Positions 18,193-28,454 of a stretch of DNA of 64,000 nt are shown piece by piece; the stretch's first letter is position 1; each line of letters opens with the position of its first letter. A program made the translations under genes and the position numbers. A model generated the notes under the pieces. It saw only the letters and a list, made by a program, of their open reading frames with translations, was not told the origin of the DNA and did no database searches. This DNA is from Nitrobacteraceae bacterium AZCC 1564 (GTDB lineage Bacteria; Pseudomonadota; Alphaproteobacteria; Rhizobiales; Xanthobacteraceae): NCBI GenBank assembly GCA_036924835.1, contig JBAGRR010000001.1, forward strand, positions 2,433,001-2,497,000, given 5' to 3'.

Positions 18193-18795
18193 ATGACCGA
18201 CCACCGTCTTCAGGCACCTGCCACGTTGCGCAACCGTGAGCCCATTCTGGACGTGCTGCGCGGGGTCTTGCCCGCATCTGGCCTTGTGCTCGAAATCGCC
18301 AGCGGCTCAGGGCAGCACGTGGTGTACTTCGCGCAGCACTTCCCGCACCTGACCTTTCAGCCGTCCGATCCGGATGCCGCCGCACTCCAAAGCATCCCGG
18401 CATGGACCCATGACGCCGGTGTGACGAATGTGTTGCCGCCTGTCATGCTGGATGCAACGTCCAATAACTGGCCAGTCGCAACCGCCGATGCAATGATCTG
18501 CATCAACATGATCCATATCGCGCCATGGCGCGCGTGCGAGGGACTTCTGCGAGGGGCTGGACGGCTTCTGCGCCCAGGGTCACCGCTCTATCTGTACGGC
18601 CCCTATCGACGTGCGGACGTTGCGACCGCGCCCAGCAACGACGCATTCGACGCTGCGTTAAAGTCGCGTGATCCCAAATGGGGGCTTCGAGACTTGGAGA
18701 CGGTCGCAAAATTAGCGGCGTCGGAGGGGTTCTCAGCCCCAGCAATTACGGAGATGCCAGCGAATAATCTGAGCGTCGTCTTTCGGCGCAGCTAG
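18193..18795 (+). CDS. DUF938 class I SAM-dependent methyltransferase
   Basis: 200 residues. VLEIASGSGQHVVYFAQHFP is the SAM-binding motif I, SDPDAAAL the acidic motif II, and AMICINMIHIAPW the family-specific active-site segment. LYLYGPYRR is characteristic of DUF938 proteins. The physiological substrate is unknown. The ATG at 18193 is preferred; an ATG at 18016 lies inside the divergent mutase gene. A convergent membrane aspartic protease gene ends 2 bp after its stop. Confidence 0.88.
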   Translation: MTDHRLQAPATLRNREPILDVLRGVLPASGLVLEIASGSGQHVVYFAQHFPHLTFQPSDPDAAALQSIPAWTHDAGVTNVLPPVMLDATSNNWPVATADAMICINMIHIAPWRACEGLLRGAGRLLRPGSPLYLYGPYRRADVATAPSNDAFDAALKSRDPKWGLRDLETVAKLAASEGFSAPAITEMPANNLSVVFRRS

Positions 18796-18797
18796 AC

Positions 18798-19340
18798 TTA
18801 CTGTTCCATCACGAGCTTGCCGTCGGCGAACTCGAAGCGCTTGAGTTTCGACAAAAACGAAAGACCGAGCAGGTTCTCGGAGAGCGCTTCGTCAGGGAGC
18901 ACCATGGCATCCACATCTCGGACAATGAGCCCGCCAACTTCAACCATCGCAAGTCGCGTACGTGCGGCCTTGATCTTGCCGTTGGCGGTGGACACCACCG
19001 TTGTGTATGCGTTGCGGGATGGGCGTACCCCGATCTGTGCTGCAGAGCGCTCATTGAGCGCGATCACGGATGCTCCAGTATCGACCATAAAGCTGATGCG
19101 CTGCCCGTCGATGCGGCCATCGGTCTGGAAGTGACCGCGCCTGTCGCGGGGAATCACAAGACTACGCCCGCCGGCATTGCCAACTGTCTGCGGCTGCACT
19201 GAAGCAAATGAATTGATGGACTTCGCGTTTTCAAACGCCTTTGCCTGCGCGGCGTCGGACGACAGTTTGTCCGCCATCTGGCCCATGAAGGTACCAAGCA
19301 CGATGAGGACGACCGCAAAGATCATAATACCACGCATCAC
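18798..19340 (-). CDS. Membrane-anchored retropepsin-like aspartic protease (TIGR02281-type)
   Basis: 180 residues. An N-terminal membrane segment (MIFAVVLIVLGTFM, about 5-20) is followed by a linker and a single aspartic-protease half-domain: ISFMVDTGASVIALNERSA carries the DTGA catalytic motif, and LLGLSFLSKLKRFEF the hydrophobic-hydrophobic-glycine segment of clan AA. Such proteases act as dimers. They are widespread in alphaproteobacteria and of unknown substrate. Upstream (116 bp) is hrpB on the same strand. Confidence 0.85.
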   Translation of the reverse strand: MMRGIMIFAVVLIVLGTFMGQMADKLSSDAAQAKAFENAKSINSFASVQPQTVGNAGGRSLVIPRDRRGHFQTDGRIDGQRISFMVDTGASVIALNERSAAQIGVRPSRNAYTTVVSTANGKIKAARTRLAMVEVGGLIVRDVDAMVLPDEALSENLLGLSFLSKLKRFEFADGKLVMEQ

Positions 19341-19456
19341 GCCACGCCTGCTTTATCGAGCCCGACTTACCAGACCATACCGGGCCGGAAGTTGAGCCTA
19401 ACCGCACCAGCAAAGGTCGCTTTTTCGGAGAAAAGGGTGAGCGAAGCGTTAACAAG

Positions 19457-21928
19457 TCAGGTTCCACGCGGCTTGACGCGGCGCGTGGGCATCGCAGTGG
19501 CCGGATCCTCAGGCCAGGGATGACGCGGATACCTCCCGCGCAAATCCGAACGTACCGCGACGTAGCTGCCGCGCCAGAAGCCCGGCAAATCCCGCGTGAC
19601 CTGCACAGGCCGATGGGCCGGCGACAGCAATTCCAGCACCAACGGGATTTTACCCTTGGCGATCGACGGATGCACATTGAGGCCGAACAGCTCCTGAAGA
19701 CGGACTGCAATGGTCGGCCCTTGCTCAGCTTCATAGTCGATCGGCAGGGACGTGCCGGTCGGCGCTTCAAAATGCGTCGGGGCTTCGCGGTCGAGCCGCG
19801 AGCGCAATTCCCATGGCAGCAAGCCCATCAAAGCATCGGACAGATCACCTGCGGAAACGTCCGCCAGCGACGTCTTGCCGAACAGCGCGGGCACGAGCCA
19901 GTCCTCGCGTGTCTCTGCGAGCGCTTTGTCCGACAGATCCGGCCACTCGTCCGGAGATGCCGCGCGCAGGAACATGACGCGGTCACGCCATTGTTTCAGT
20001 GACTTCGACCAGGGCAGCCGATCCAGCCCCACGGCAACGAGACCGTCCGCGAACACCTTGGCCGCTTCAGACGATGGCGTGATCGCAAGAGGTTGCTCAG
20101 ACAGGGTGATCGCATGGAGTTTCCTGCGGCGCCGGGCACGCAGGGCCAATGCGGATCTGTCGAACGTGATTTCATCCGCGACCTCAATGTGCGCGTAGAA
20201 TTCGGCTTCTATTTCCTGCTGCGTGATGGGCGCGGCGAGCAAAATGCGGCCGTTCGCGGCCGTGCCGGTCAATTCCGCCACGGCGATATACGGGGCGCGC
20301 GCCAGTGCCGAAGTCTGGTCAATGCTGGCGCCACGCCCATTGGCAAGCAGAAAAGAGCCATTGCCGCGATTGCGCGCGACACGATCCGGAAACGCCAGCG
20401 CGAGCATGACGCCGGTGGAGAGCGTTTCGTCCTCAGGTCCCTTCGGCGAGATGTCGGCGACCTGCTCCGCCCAGCGCTCTGCCAACTGACGCGCACTGGA
20501 CGCGCGCTGCGAGCGGTCACGCCGGAAACTGTCAAGACGCGCGTCGAGGTCGACACTGTCGCCACCAAGGCCGCGCTCGGTCAAAACGGCCGCGATCAGC
20601 GCCGCTTCTTCACCAGAACTCAAACGATTGGAATCGACGATCATGCGCGCCAGGCGCGGCGGCAGAGCCAACGCCCGCAGACTCCTGCCTTCGCTGGTGA
20701 TGCGACCATCATCATCCAACGCATCCAATTCACGCAGCAAGGCGCGAGCCTCTGTCAGTGCGGGAACCGGCGGAGGATCGAGAAACGTAAGGGATCCCGG
20801 ATCGCTAGTTCCCCAATGCGCCAGATCGAGCACCAGCGATGACAGATCGGCTGATAAAATCTCGGGCCGCGTATAGGCCTCGAGTGAGGCCGTTTGCGGC
20901 TCGTCCCACAGGCGATAGCATACGCCGGGCTCGGTGCGACCGGCGCGGCCGCGGCGCTGATCCACCGCAGCTCGCGATGCGCGCACCGTTTCCAATCGTG
21001 TCAGACCAATATCAGGTTCATAGCGTGGCACCCGTGCCAAACCGGAATCCACCACAATCCGCACGCCTTCGATCGTGAGCGACGTCTCAGCGATGGATGT
21101 CGCAAGCACGACCTTACGCTGTCCTTTTGGGGCCGGAGCAATGGCGCGGTCCTGCACGCCTGCGTCCAGCGCACCAAACAACGGCACGATTTCTGTACTC
21201 GGATCGTTCAGACGCTCGCTGAGCGTATTTTGCGTACGGCGGATTTCCGCGGCACCCGGCAGAAAGGCCAGCACTGATCCAGCATCGGCGCGCAACGCCG
21301 TAGCAATGACGTCTGCCACCTGCCGCTCGACTGATACATCCGGCTTGCGGCCGACATAGCGGGTCTCGACCGGAAAAGCGCGACCTTCGCTTTCGACAAT
21401 CGGAGCGTCGCCGAGCAACTTCGCTATCCGCGCACCATCGAGTGTTGCCGACATCACCAGAATGCGCAGGTCCTCGCGCAACCCCTGCTGCGCGTCGCGC
21501 GCCAGCGCCAGACCAAGATCGGCATCAAGTGACCGCTCATGGAATTCGTCGAACAGCACGGCAGCAACGCCGGCCAATTCAGGATCATCAAGAATCTGTC
21601 GAGAAAAAATTCCTTCGGTCACGACCTCGATACGCGTTTTGCGCGACACCTTGGAGCCGAAGCGGACGCGATAACCAACCGTATCACCAACCTTCTCGCC
21701 CAGCGTTTGCGCCATTCGCTCCGCGGCAGCGCGCGCAGCGATCCTGCGCGGCTCCAGCACGATGATCTTTTTGCCGTTCGACCATTCGGCTTCGAGCAAC
21801 GCCAGAGGCACGCGCGTCGTCTTGCCCGCGCCGGGCGGTGCGACAAGCACGGCCGTGCTGCTGCAGGCAAGTGTGCTCGTCAGATCAGCGAGAACGGTAT
21901 CGATCGGAAGCGGCGAGTCAAACTTCAT
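19457..21928 (-). CDS. hrpB: ATP-dependent helicase HrpB
   Basis: 823 residues of the DEAH/RHA family. Motif I is APPGAGKTTRV (30-40), motif Ia VLEPRRIAARAAAERMA, motif II DEFH (127-130), motif III VMSATLD, motif V ATSIAETSLTIEGV, and motif VI QRRGRAGRTEPG. A winged-helix/ratchet region and the HrpB C-terminal domain (RVQLQELFGLN-like region, HPSIAKGKIPLVLELLSPAH) follow. The DEFH form of motif II instead of DEAH/DExH is usual for HrpB. The cellular role of HrpB is poorly defined; it may act on RNA. Confidence 0.93.
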   Translation of the reverse strand: MKFDSPLPIDTVLADLTSTLACSSTAVLVAPPGAGKTTRVPLALLEAEWSNGKKIIVLEPRRIAARAAAERMAQTLGEKVGDTVGYRVRFGSKVSRKTRIEVVTEGIFSRQILDDPELAGVAAVLFDEFHERSLDADLGLALARDAQQGLREDLRILVMSATLDGARIAKLLGDAPIVESEGRAFPVETRYVGRKPDVSVERQVADVIATALRADAGSVLAFLPGAAEIRRTQNTLSERLNDPSTEIVPLFGALDAGVQDRAIAPAPKGQRKVVLATSIAETSLTIEGVRIVVDSGLARVPRYEPDIGLTRLETVRASRAAVDQRRGRAGRTEPGVCYRLWDEPQTASLEAYTRPEILSADLSSLVLDLAHWGTSDPGSLTFLDPPPVPALTEARALLRELDALDDDGRITSEGRSLRALALPPRLARMIVDSNRLSSGEEAALIAAVLTERGLGGDSVDLDARLDSFRRDRSQRASSARQLAERWAEQVADISPKGPEDETLSTGVMLALAFPDRVARNRGNGSFLLANGRGASIDQTSALARAPYIAVAELTGTAANGRILLAAPITQQEIEAEFYAHIEVADEITFDRSALALRARRRRKLHAITLSEQPLAITPSSEAAKVFADGLVAVGLDRLPWSKSLKQWRDRVMFLRAASPDEWPDLSDKALAETREDWLVPALFGKTSLADVSAGDLSDALMGLLPWELRSRLDREAPTHFEAPTGTSLPIDYEAEQGPTIAVRLQELFGLNVHPSIAKGKIPLVLELLSPAHRPVQVTRDLPGFWRGSYVAVRSDLRGRYPRHPWPEDPATAMPTRRVKPRGT

Positions 21929-21968
21929 GACCCGCTACATAGCCGCTCTGCCGAGGTGCGGGAAGAAA

Positions 21969-23276
21969 TTAAGCTCCGCGTCCGACGCTTTCGTAGACGA
22001 AGCCCAGTTCTTCCATCTCGTCACGCCGATAGATGTTGCGCAGATCGACAACGACGGGGCTTGCCATCTCGCGCTTCAAGCGGGCCAGATCAAGTGCACG
22101 GAATTGCACCCACTCCGTGACAATGACCAACGCATCGGCGCCCTTCGCGCACTCATAGGGATCTTCACAATAGAAGATGTCAGGCAGTTCGTGCTTCGCC
22201 TGGTCCATTCCGACCGGATCGTAGGCGCGCACCTGCGCCCCGTGATCGAGCAGACCAGTCACCAATGGAATCGACGGTGCCTCACGCATGTCATCGGTTT
22301 CAGGCTTGAAGGTCAAACCCAACACACCAATGGTCTTGCCGCGCAGATTGCCGCCGACCGCGGCAGCAACCTTGCGGGACATCGCGCGCTTGCGGTTGTC
22401 GTTGACCGCCAAGACGGCTTCCACGATGCGCAGCGGCACATCATGATCGAGCGCAGTTTTCACCAATGCGCGGGTGTCCTTCGGGAAGCACGAACCGCCG
22501 AAACCAGGACCGGCATTAAGGAATTTCGTACCGATACGATTATCGAGACCAATCCCGCGCGCAACCTCCTGCACGTCCGCTCCAACCTTCTCGGAAAGAT
22601 CGGCGATCTCGTTGATGAAGGTGATCTTAGTGGCAAGAAATGCGTTTGCCGCGTATTTGATCAGCTCCGCCGTTCGGCGCGCGGTGTACATGATCGGCGC
22701 CTGATTGAGATACAGCGGGCGATAGACCTCGCCGAGCACCTTGCGGGCCCGTTCGTCGTCCGTGCCAACCACAATACGGTCCGGATGCTTGAAGTCGCGG
22801 ATGGCCGCACCCTCACGCAGAAATTCAGGATTGGATGCGACGGCAACATCCGCGGCCGGATTGGTTTCACGGATGAGACGCTCCACTTCATCCCCGGTGC
22901 CGACCGGCACGGTGGATTTCGTGACGACGACGGTGAAGCCTTGCAGCGCCTTGGCGATGTCGCGCGCTGCCGCATGCACATAACTCAGGTCGGCATGTCC
23001 ATCACCCCGGCGAGACGGCGTGCCGACCGCGATGAACACCGCATCGGCCTTGCCGACGGGACCTGCGAGATCCGTGGTGAAATCAAGACGCCCCGCTTTT
23101 ACCGACGTTGCAACCAGCCGATCCAAATCCGGCTCGAATATCGGAATTTCGCCGCGATTCAGCGCAGCGATCTTGCCAGCATCGGTATCAACACATGTCA
23201 CGCGATGACCGAAGTCCGCGAAACAAGCCCCCGAAACCAACCCCACGTAACCCGTGCCGATCATGGCAATTCGCAT
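21969..23276 (-). CDS. UDP-glucose 6-dehydrogenase
   Basis: 435 residues. It oxidises UDP-glucose to UDP-glucuronate with two NAD+, a precursor of acidic exopolysaccharide and lipid A or LPS sugars. The NAD-binding motif is GTGYVG (7-12), the central helix region YAANAFLATKITFINEI, and the catalytic cysteine C263 in GFGGSCFPKDT. The C-terminal domain has LGLTFKPETDDMREAPS. It is divergent from an acyltransferase gene with a 154-bp gap, a combination common in polysaccharide loci, but no glycosyltransferase cluster follows. Confidence 0.95.
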   Translation of the reverse strand: MRIAMIGTGYVGLVSGACFADFGHRVTCVDTDAGKIAALNRGEIPIFEPDLDRLVATSVKAGRLDFTTDLAGPVGKADAVFIAVGTPSRRGDGHADLSYVHAAARDIAKALQGFTVVVTKSTVPVGTGDEVERLIRETNPAADVAVASNPEFLREGAAIRDFKHPDRIVVGTDDERARKVLGEVYRPLYLNQAPIMYTARRTAELIKYAANAFLATKITFINEIADLSEKVGADVQEVARGIGLDNRIGTKFLNAGPGFGGSCFPKDTRALVKTALDHDVPLRIVEAVLAVNDNRKRAMSRKVAAAVGGNLRGKTIGVLGLTFKPETDDMREAPSIPLVTGLLDHGAQVRAYDPVGMDQAKHELPDIFYCEDPYECAKGADALVIVTEWVQFRALDLARLKREMASPVVVDLRNIYRRDEMEELGFVYESVGRGA

Positions 23277-23430
23277 GAAGACCCCTACTCAGAGACAGTT
23301 AACCAAACAGCGTTTTCACGCGCCTTTTAGCCCGATTCCGGGGAAAAGGGGCACATCATTTGAATGAATAAAGGAGAATGAAACGCATGCGCCCGATGAT
23401 AGGGCGAATTTGGACCGAAACGAGACACCC

Positions 23431-24489
23431 ATGATCAATAACGGCACATCTGCTACCCGTTTGTCGCCTGTCTCAGAGCGAGTTGACTGGGTCGACTATG
23501 CCAAAGGCATATGCATCGTCATGGTTGTGATGATGCATTCGACACTGGGTGTCGAGGCCGCGGCGGGCAAGCATGGTTTCATGCACCTTGTGGTCGAGTT
23601 CGCAAGACCGTTCCGGATGCCGGATTTCTTCCTGATTTCAGGTCTGTTTCTCTCGCGTGTCATTAACCGCGACTGGCGCACCTACCTCGACCGGAAAGTG
23701 GTCCACTTCGCTTACTTCTACGTGCTGTGGCTGACAATCCAATTCGCCATCAAGGCTCCGGGTATGGCTGCCGAGCAAGGATGGGCGCATGTCGGTGTCA
23801 TGTATTTGCAATCTTTCATCGAGCCATTCGGCACTCTCTGGTTCATCTGGATGTTGCCTGTGTTCTTCGTCCTGACAAAGGCCACCCAGCGGGTGCCTGC
23901 CGCTGTGATCTGGATCGCGGCTGCGGCGCTTGAAATGGCCCACATCTCGACCGGATGGACCGCGATCGACGAATTCGCAGCGCGCTTCGTCTACTTCTAT
24001 TCAGGCTATCTGTTCGCGACTTATGTGTTCGCGCTGGCGGATCGCGCTCGCGCTAATCCGGCACTGGCACTCACCGGCCTCGCCGCATGGGCCACGATCA
24101 ACTCTCTGCTCGTGTTCAGTGGCGCCTCAGAGCTGCCAGGCATTTCGCTAGTGCTCGGCTTCTCCGGCGCCTGCGCCATTATCACCATCGGCGTGCTGCT
24201 CGCCCGCGCCAACTGGCTGGGCGCGCTACGCTATTGCGGTGAACATTCTATCGTGATCTATCTGGCCTTCTTCCTGCCGATGGCCATCACCCGCGCACTG
24301 TTGCTCAAGACCAATATTATTCCAGACCTTGGTCTGGTTTCGATCATTGTCACGACCGTTGGCGTCCTCGGTGCGCTCGTGATGTGGTGGGGAGCCAAGC
24401 GGTTTGGGCTCAATTTCCTGTTCGAACGGCCTGATACGTTCTGGATCGCTCCCAAGCGGCGCGCTGTGCAGTTGCAGGCGGCAGAATAA
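23431..24489 (+). CDS. Acyltransferase family 3 membrane protein
   Basis: 352 residues with about 10 membrane segments. VDWVDYAKGICIVMVVMMHS at the first helix carries the conserved aspartate and histidine, and FARPFRMPDFFLISGLFLS is the second signature. These integral enzymes O-acetylate or succinylate sugars of exopolysaccharide, LPS or osmoregulated glucans. GEHSIVIYLAFFLPMA is the late helix. The start MINNGTS at 23431 is chosen over a TTG at 23410. No dedicated polysaccharide cluster is adjacent, so the acceptor is unknown. Confidence 0.85.
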   Translation: MINNGTSATRLSPVSERVDWVDYAKGICIVMVVMMHSTLGVEAAAGKHGFMHLVVEFARPFRMPDFFLISGLFLSRVINRDWRTYLDRKVVHFAYFYVLWLTIQFAIKAPGMAAEQGWAHVGVMYLQSFIEPFGTLWFIWMLPVFFVLTKATQRVPAAVIWIAAAALEMAHISTGWTAIDEFAARFVYFYSGYLFATYVFALADRARANPALALTGLAAWATINSLLVFSGASELPGISLVLGFSGACAIITIGVLLARANWLGALRYCGEHSIVIYLAFFLPMAITRALLLKTNIIPDLGLVSIIVTTVGVLGALVMWWGAKRFGLNFLFERPDTFWIAPKRRAVQLQAAE

Positions 24490-24667
24490 ACAATACGGGG
24501 CTCCCAGATCGGAGCCTCCAGACCCTCTCGGCAAAGGGTTCCTCGGCAGGCTTTTCGCAAGCTCCCATCATACGCGCCCTGCTTGCGGGCCGAAGCATCG
24601 AACATTTCGGTGCGCATTTGCCATGCGGAGGGCTGTCAATTGCGGCCAAAAACCTTAAGTTGCCGCG

Positions 24668-27600
24668 ATGTCGAAAAAGCCCGCCACCGCCGCCAAACCC
24701 GCCGCCGTCAAAGCCCCCGCCCAAGGCGACCATATCTTTTTGGTCGACGGCTCATCGTATATTTTCCGCGCCTATCACGCGCTGCCCCCGCTGAACCGAA
24801 AATCCGACGGATTGCAGATCAACGCGGTGCTTGGTTTCTGCAACATGCTGTGGAAGCTGTTGCGCGACATGCCGCCGGACAATCGGCCCACCCATCTGGC
24901 GATCGTCTTCGACAAATCTGAACGCACGTTCCGCAACGATTTTTATCCAGAGTACAAGGCCCACCGGCCGCCGGCTCCCGACGACCTGATCCCGCAATTC
25001 GCCCTGATCCGCGAGGCTGTTTACGCCTTCGATCTGCCCTGCCTGGAACAGCTCGGATTCGAAGCGGACGACCTGATTGCGACTTATGTCCGCGAGGCGT
25101 GTGAACGCGGTGCTAACGCAACCATCGTCTCCTCCGATAAGGATCTGATGCAGCTCGTGAACGACTGCGTCACCATGTACGACACCATGAAGGATCGCCG
25201 TATCGGCGTCGCCGAGGTTATGGAGAAGTTCGGCGTACCGCCCGAGAAAGTTGTCGAGGTGCAGGCGCTGGCGGGCGACTCCGTTGACAACGTACCGGGC
25301 GTACCCGGCATCGGCGTCAAAACGGCCGCACAATTGATCACGGAATTTGGCGACCTTGAGTCGCTGCTGACCCGCGCGGGAGAGATCAAGCAGCCAAAGC
25401 GGCGCGAGGCCCTGATCGAGAACGCCGAGAAGGCTCGCATTTCGCGCAGGCTGGTGCTGCTCGATGACAAGGTGAAACTCGACGTACCACTCGATGATCT
25501 CGCGGTTCACGAGCCGGATCCGCGCAAGCTGATCGCGTTCTTGAAGGCGATGGAATTTTCCACGCTCACCCGGCGCGTCGCTGAATATTCGCAGGTCGAT
25601 CCATCGGACATTCAGCCGGACGAGAAACTGAAGAGCTCCTTCGCACCTTCCGCCGTCGATGCGGATTCCCCCAGCACGTTGCCGCTCGGCGGCGAGCCGG
25701 ACGTGCAAGCCAAGGGCACAGCGACACGGCAGCCGAAGCCGGCGGAAGCCAGAGGAGGGGCGGCGGCCGAGCTTACTCCGAAATTGCTCGCGACCGCTCG
25801 CGCAGCGGAGGCGCTCAAGACGCCGGTCGATCGCACCAAATACGTCACCGTCCGCACACTCGATCAGCTCAATACCTGGATTGCCCGCGCCCGGGATATT
25901 GGCCATGTCGCCATCGATACCGAGACGACAAGCCTCGATCCGATGCAGGCGGAGCTCTGCGGCTTCTCACTGGCGCTGAGGCCGAACGAAGCCTGTTATG
26001 TCCCGCTCATCCACAAGCAGGGCGGAGACGGCTCCGGCCTCTTTGCCGGCGGTTTGGCGCCGGATCAGATCAAGACGGAAGATGCCTGCGCGGCGCTGAA
26101 GCCGCTGCTCGAAGACGAGAGCGTCCTCAAGATCGGACAGAACCTCAAATTCGATGCGCTGGTGTTTGCACAATGCGGCATCCAGATGCGCTCGATCGAC
26201 GACACTATGTTGATCTCTTACGTGCTGGATGCTGGACGCAGCCCGCACGGCATGGATCCACTCTCCGAACGATGGCTCGGCCACACGCCGATCAGCTACG
26301 GTGAAGTTGCCGGCACCGGCAAAAATCAGGTGAGCTTCGATCAGGTTTCGATCGAGAGGGCCACCGAGTATGCCGCGGAAGATGCTGACGTCACATTGCG
26401 CTTGTGGCTGGCATTGAAGCCACGCCTTGCCGCCGAACGGATGAGCGCGGTGTACGAAACTCTTGAACGACCAATGGTCAATGTCCTGTCGCGCATGGAG
26501 CAGCGTGGCATCACGATCGATCGTCAGGTTCTTTCGCGCCTCTCGGGCGAGTTCGCGCAAACGGCGGCGCGACTTGAGGCCGAAATCCGCGATCTGGCCG
26601 GCGAGCCAGTCAATCCGGGAAGTCCCAAGCAGCTTGGCGACATCATGTTCGGCAAGATGGGCCTGCCCGGCGGCAGCAAGACTAAGACCGGCGCATGGTC
26701 AACGTCTGCGTCGGTCCTCGAAGATCTGGCGGAAGAAGGCCACGAATTCCCGCGCAAGATTCTCGACTGGCGCCAGGTGTCGAAACTCAAGTCGACCTAC
26801 ACTGACGCGCTGCCGACCTATGTTCATCCGCAGACACATCGGGTGCACACGTCCTACGCCCTTGCAGCAACCACCACCGGACGGCTGTCGTCGTCGGAAC
26901 CGAACCTGCAGAACATTCCGGTGCGCAACGAAGAGGGCCGAAAGATTCGCCGCGCCTTCATTGCGACACCGGGCCACAAGCTGGTGTCTGCCGACTATTC
27001 GCAGATCGAACTTCGGCTTCTTGCAGAGATCGCCGATATTCCCGTGCTCAAGCAGGCGTTCCAGGATGGCCTCGACATTCACGCCATGACCGCGTCGGAG
27101 ATGTTCGGTGTGCCGATCAAGGATATGCCTAGCGAGGTGCGGCGCCGTGCCAAGGCAATCAACTTCGGAATCATCTACGGCATCTCGGCGTTCGGTCTGG
27201 CAAACCAGCTCGGCATTCCGCGCGAGGAAGCCGGCGCCTACATCAAGAAGTACTTCGAACGCTTTCCCGGCATCCGCGCCTACATGGACCAGACACGCGA
27301 TTTCTGCCGCGAGAATGGCTATGTCGAGACGCTGTTCGGCCGGAAGTGTCACTATCCGGATATCAAGGCGAGCAACCCGTCCATTCGCGCGTTCAACGAA
27401 CGTGCTGCGATCAATGCCCGCCTGCAGGGCACGGCCGCCGATATCATCCGCCGCGCCATGATCCGCATGGACGATGCGCTTGCTGCGAAAAAACTCTCCG
27501 CGAAGATGCTGCTGCAGGTGCACGACGAACTCGTCTTCGAGGTGCCGGACGACGAGGTTGAGAAGACACTGCCAGTGGTGCAGCACGTGATGCAGGACGC

Positions 27601-27679
27601 GCCATTCCCGGCAGTTATCCTGTCGGTGCCGTTGCAGGTTGAAGCTCGCGCCGCGCACAATTGGGATGAAGCACACTGA
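24668..27679 (+). CDS. polA: DNA polymerase I
   Basis: 1003 residues with all three domains. The 5'-3' exonuclease (about 15-300) shows DHIFLVDGSSYIFRAYHAL, SDKDLMQLV and GDSVDNVPGVPGIG. After a variable linker (about 310-390, PSTLPLGGEPDV) the 3'-5' exonuclease domain keeps AIDTETTSLDPM and NLKFDALVF. The polymerase domain has TTGRLSSSEPNLQNIP, SADYSQIELRLLA, RRAKAINFGIIYGISAFG and QVHDELVFEV. It repairs gaps and removes Okazaki primers. The proofreading aspartate and glutamate of DTE are present, so proofreading is likely active. The gene stands alone, with a hairpin 5 bp after the stop. Confidence 0.97.
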   Translation: MSKKPATAAKPAAVKAPAQGDHIFLVDGSSYIFRAYHALPPLNRKSDGLQINAVLGFCNMLWKLLRDMPPDNRPTHLAIVFDKSERTFRNDFYPEYKAHRPPAPDDLIPQFALIREAVYAFDLPCLEQLGFEADDLIATYVREACERGANATIVSSDKDLMQLVNDCVTMYDTMKDRRIGVAEVMEKFGVPPEKVVEVQALAGDSVDNVPGVPGIGVKTAAQLITEFGDLESLLTRAGEIKQPKRREALIENAEKARISRRLVLLDDKVKLDVPLDDLAVHEPDPRKLIAFLKAMEFSTLTRRVAEYSQVDPSDIQPDEKLKSSFAPSAVDADSPSTLPLGGEPDVQAKGTATRQPKPAEARGGAAAELTPKLLATARAAEALKTPVDRTKYVTVRTLDQLNTWIARARDIGHVAIDTETTSLDPMQAELCGFSLALRPNEACYVPLIHKQGGDGSGLFAGGLAPDQIKTEDACAALKPLLEDESVLKIGQNLKFDALVFAQCGIQMRSIDDTMLISYVLDAGRSPHGMDPLSERWLGHTPISYGEVAGTGKNQVSFDQVSIERATEYAAEDADVTLRLWLALKPRLAAERMSAVYETLERPMVNVLSRMEQRGITIDRQVLSRLSGEFAQTAARLEAEIRDLAGEPVNPGSPKQLGDIMFGKMGLPGGSKTKTGAWSTSASVLEDLAEEGHEFPRKILDWRQVSKLKSTYTDALPTYVHPQTHRVHTSYALAATTTGRLSSSEPNLQNIPVRNEEGRKIRRAFIATPGHKLVSADYSQIELRLLAEIADIPVLKQAFQDGLDIHAMTASEMFGVPIKDMPSEVRRRAKAINFGIIYGISAFGLANQLGIPREEAGAYIKKYFERFPGIRAYMDQTRDFCRENGYVETLFGRKCHYPDIKASNPSIRAFNERAAINARLQGTAADIIRRAMIRMDDALAAKKLSAKMLLQVHDELVFEVPDDEVEKTLPVVQHVMQDAPFPAVILSVPLQVEARAAHNWDEAH

Positions 27680-27684
27680 ATTTT

Positions 27685-27714
27685 GTCTCCCTTCGCCAAT
27701 GAGAGAAGGGAGAC
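27685..27714 (+). terminator. Hairpin after polA (no U-tract)
   Basis: GTCTCCCTTC (27685-27694) pairs perfectly with GAAGGGAGAC (27705-27714) around a 10-nt loop, in the convergent gap between polA and the GST gene. No T run follows on either strand, so it may be a bidirectional transcript-end stabiliser rather than a standard intrinsic terminator. Confidence 0.45.
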
Positions 27715-27735
27715 GCCAGAATTCAGCGGCCACAG

Positions 27736-28362
27736 CTAGTCCAGCTTAATCTCGAATCCACGTTTCACGCCCGGCCGCGCCATCAGCGTGTTGTACCAGC
27801 GTTGAACGTTTGGATAGTCGCTGAGCGGAACCTTGTGGCGCTCGTGCCGCCAGGCCCATCCAAGGATCGCGAAATCGGCAACGGACAGCTTGTCCGCCAC
27901 ATATTCGCGCTCAGCGAGACGCCGATTGAGCACGCCGTAGAGCCGCTGCGTTTCCTTCGAATAACGCTCCAGGCCGTAGCGGCGGTCCTGCTCGTTTTCG
28001 ACCATCAGGAAATGATGCACCTGTCCGGGCATTGGCCCGAAACCGCCCATCTGCCACATCAGCCATTCCCACACCGGGATTCGCTCACCCAGATCCTTCG
28101 GCAGGAACCTTCCGGTCTTTTCGCCGAGATAAAGCAGAATCGCACCGGACTCGAAGATGCTGACCGGCTCGCCATGGGGCCCTTCGCGATCAACGATGGC
28201 GGGGATGCGGTTATTGGGGCTGATCTTCAGAAATTCCGGCGCATGCTGTTCACCCTTGGTGATATTGATCGGATGCACCCTATAGGGGAGCTCCATTTCC
28301 TCGAGCGCAACGCTGATTTTCCGGCCGTTGGGCGTATTCCAGGTATAGAGGTCGATGGTCAT
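27736..28362 (-). CDS. Glutathione S-transferase family protein (YfcG/Nu-class-like)
   Basis: 208 residues. The N-terminal thioredoxin-like domain begins MTIDLYTWNTPNGRKISVAL; TPNGRKIS is the Nu-class/YfcG active-site region, where a Thr-Pro-Asn replaces the usual Ser or Tyr and disulfide reductase activity is found. SPNNRIPAIVD supplies the cis-proline, and IFESGAILLYLGEKTG the glutathione gamma-glutamyl site. The helical domain ends at DYPNVQRWYNTLMARPG. The ATG at 28362 is preferred over an extension to 28494 into the repeat. It is divergent from pyrE across palindromic locus R4. Confidence 0.88.
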   Translation of the reverse strand: MTIDLYTWNTPNGRKISVALEEMELPYRVHPINITKGEQHAPEFLKISPNNRIPAIVDREGPHGEPVSIFESGAILLYLGEKTGRFLPKDLGERIPVWEWLMWQMGGFGPMPGQVHHFLMVENEQDRRYGLERYSKETQRLYGVLNRRLAEREYVADKLSVADFAILGWAWRHERHKVPLSDYPNVQRWYNTLMARPGVKRGFEIKLD

Positions 28363-28454
28363 GCGATTACCTTGCAGTATGGACTTCCATTGTTGACGGT
28401 GCGCGATCCACTCTGGAATGTCCACGCAGCGGGCGCTAAATTCGATAAAATCGC

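Noticed and set aside
21762..23330. 522-codon plus-strand open frame opposite the UDP-glucose dehydrogenase gene
   Set aside because: It overlaps hrpB and ugd, both well supported; composition is typical of a GC-rich shadow frame.
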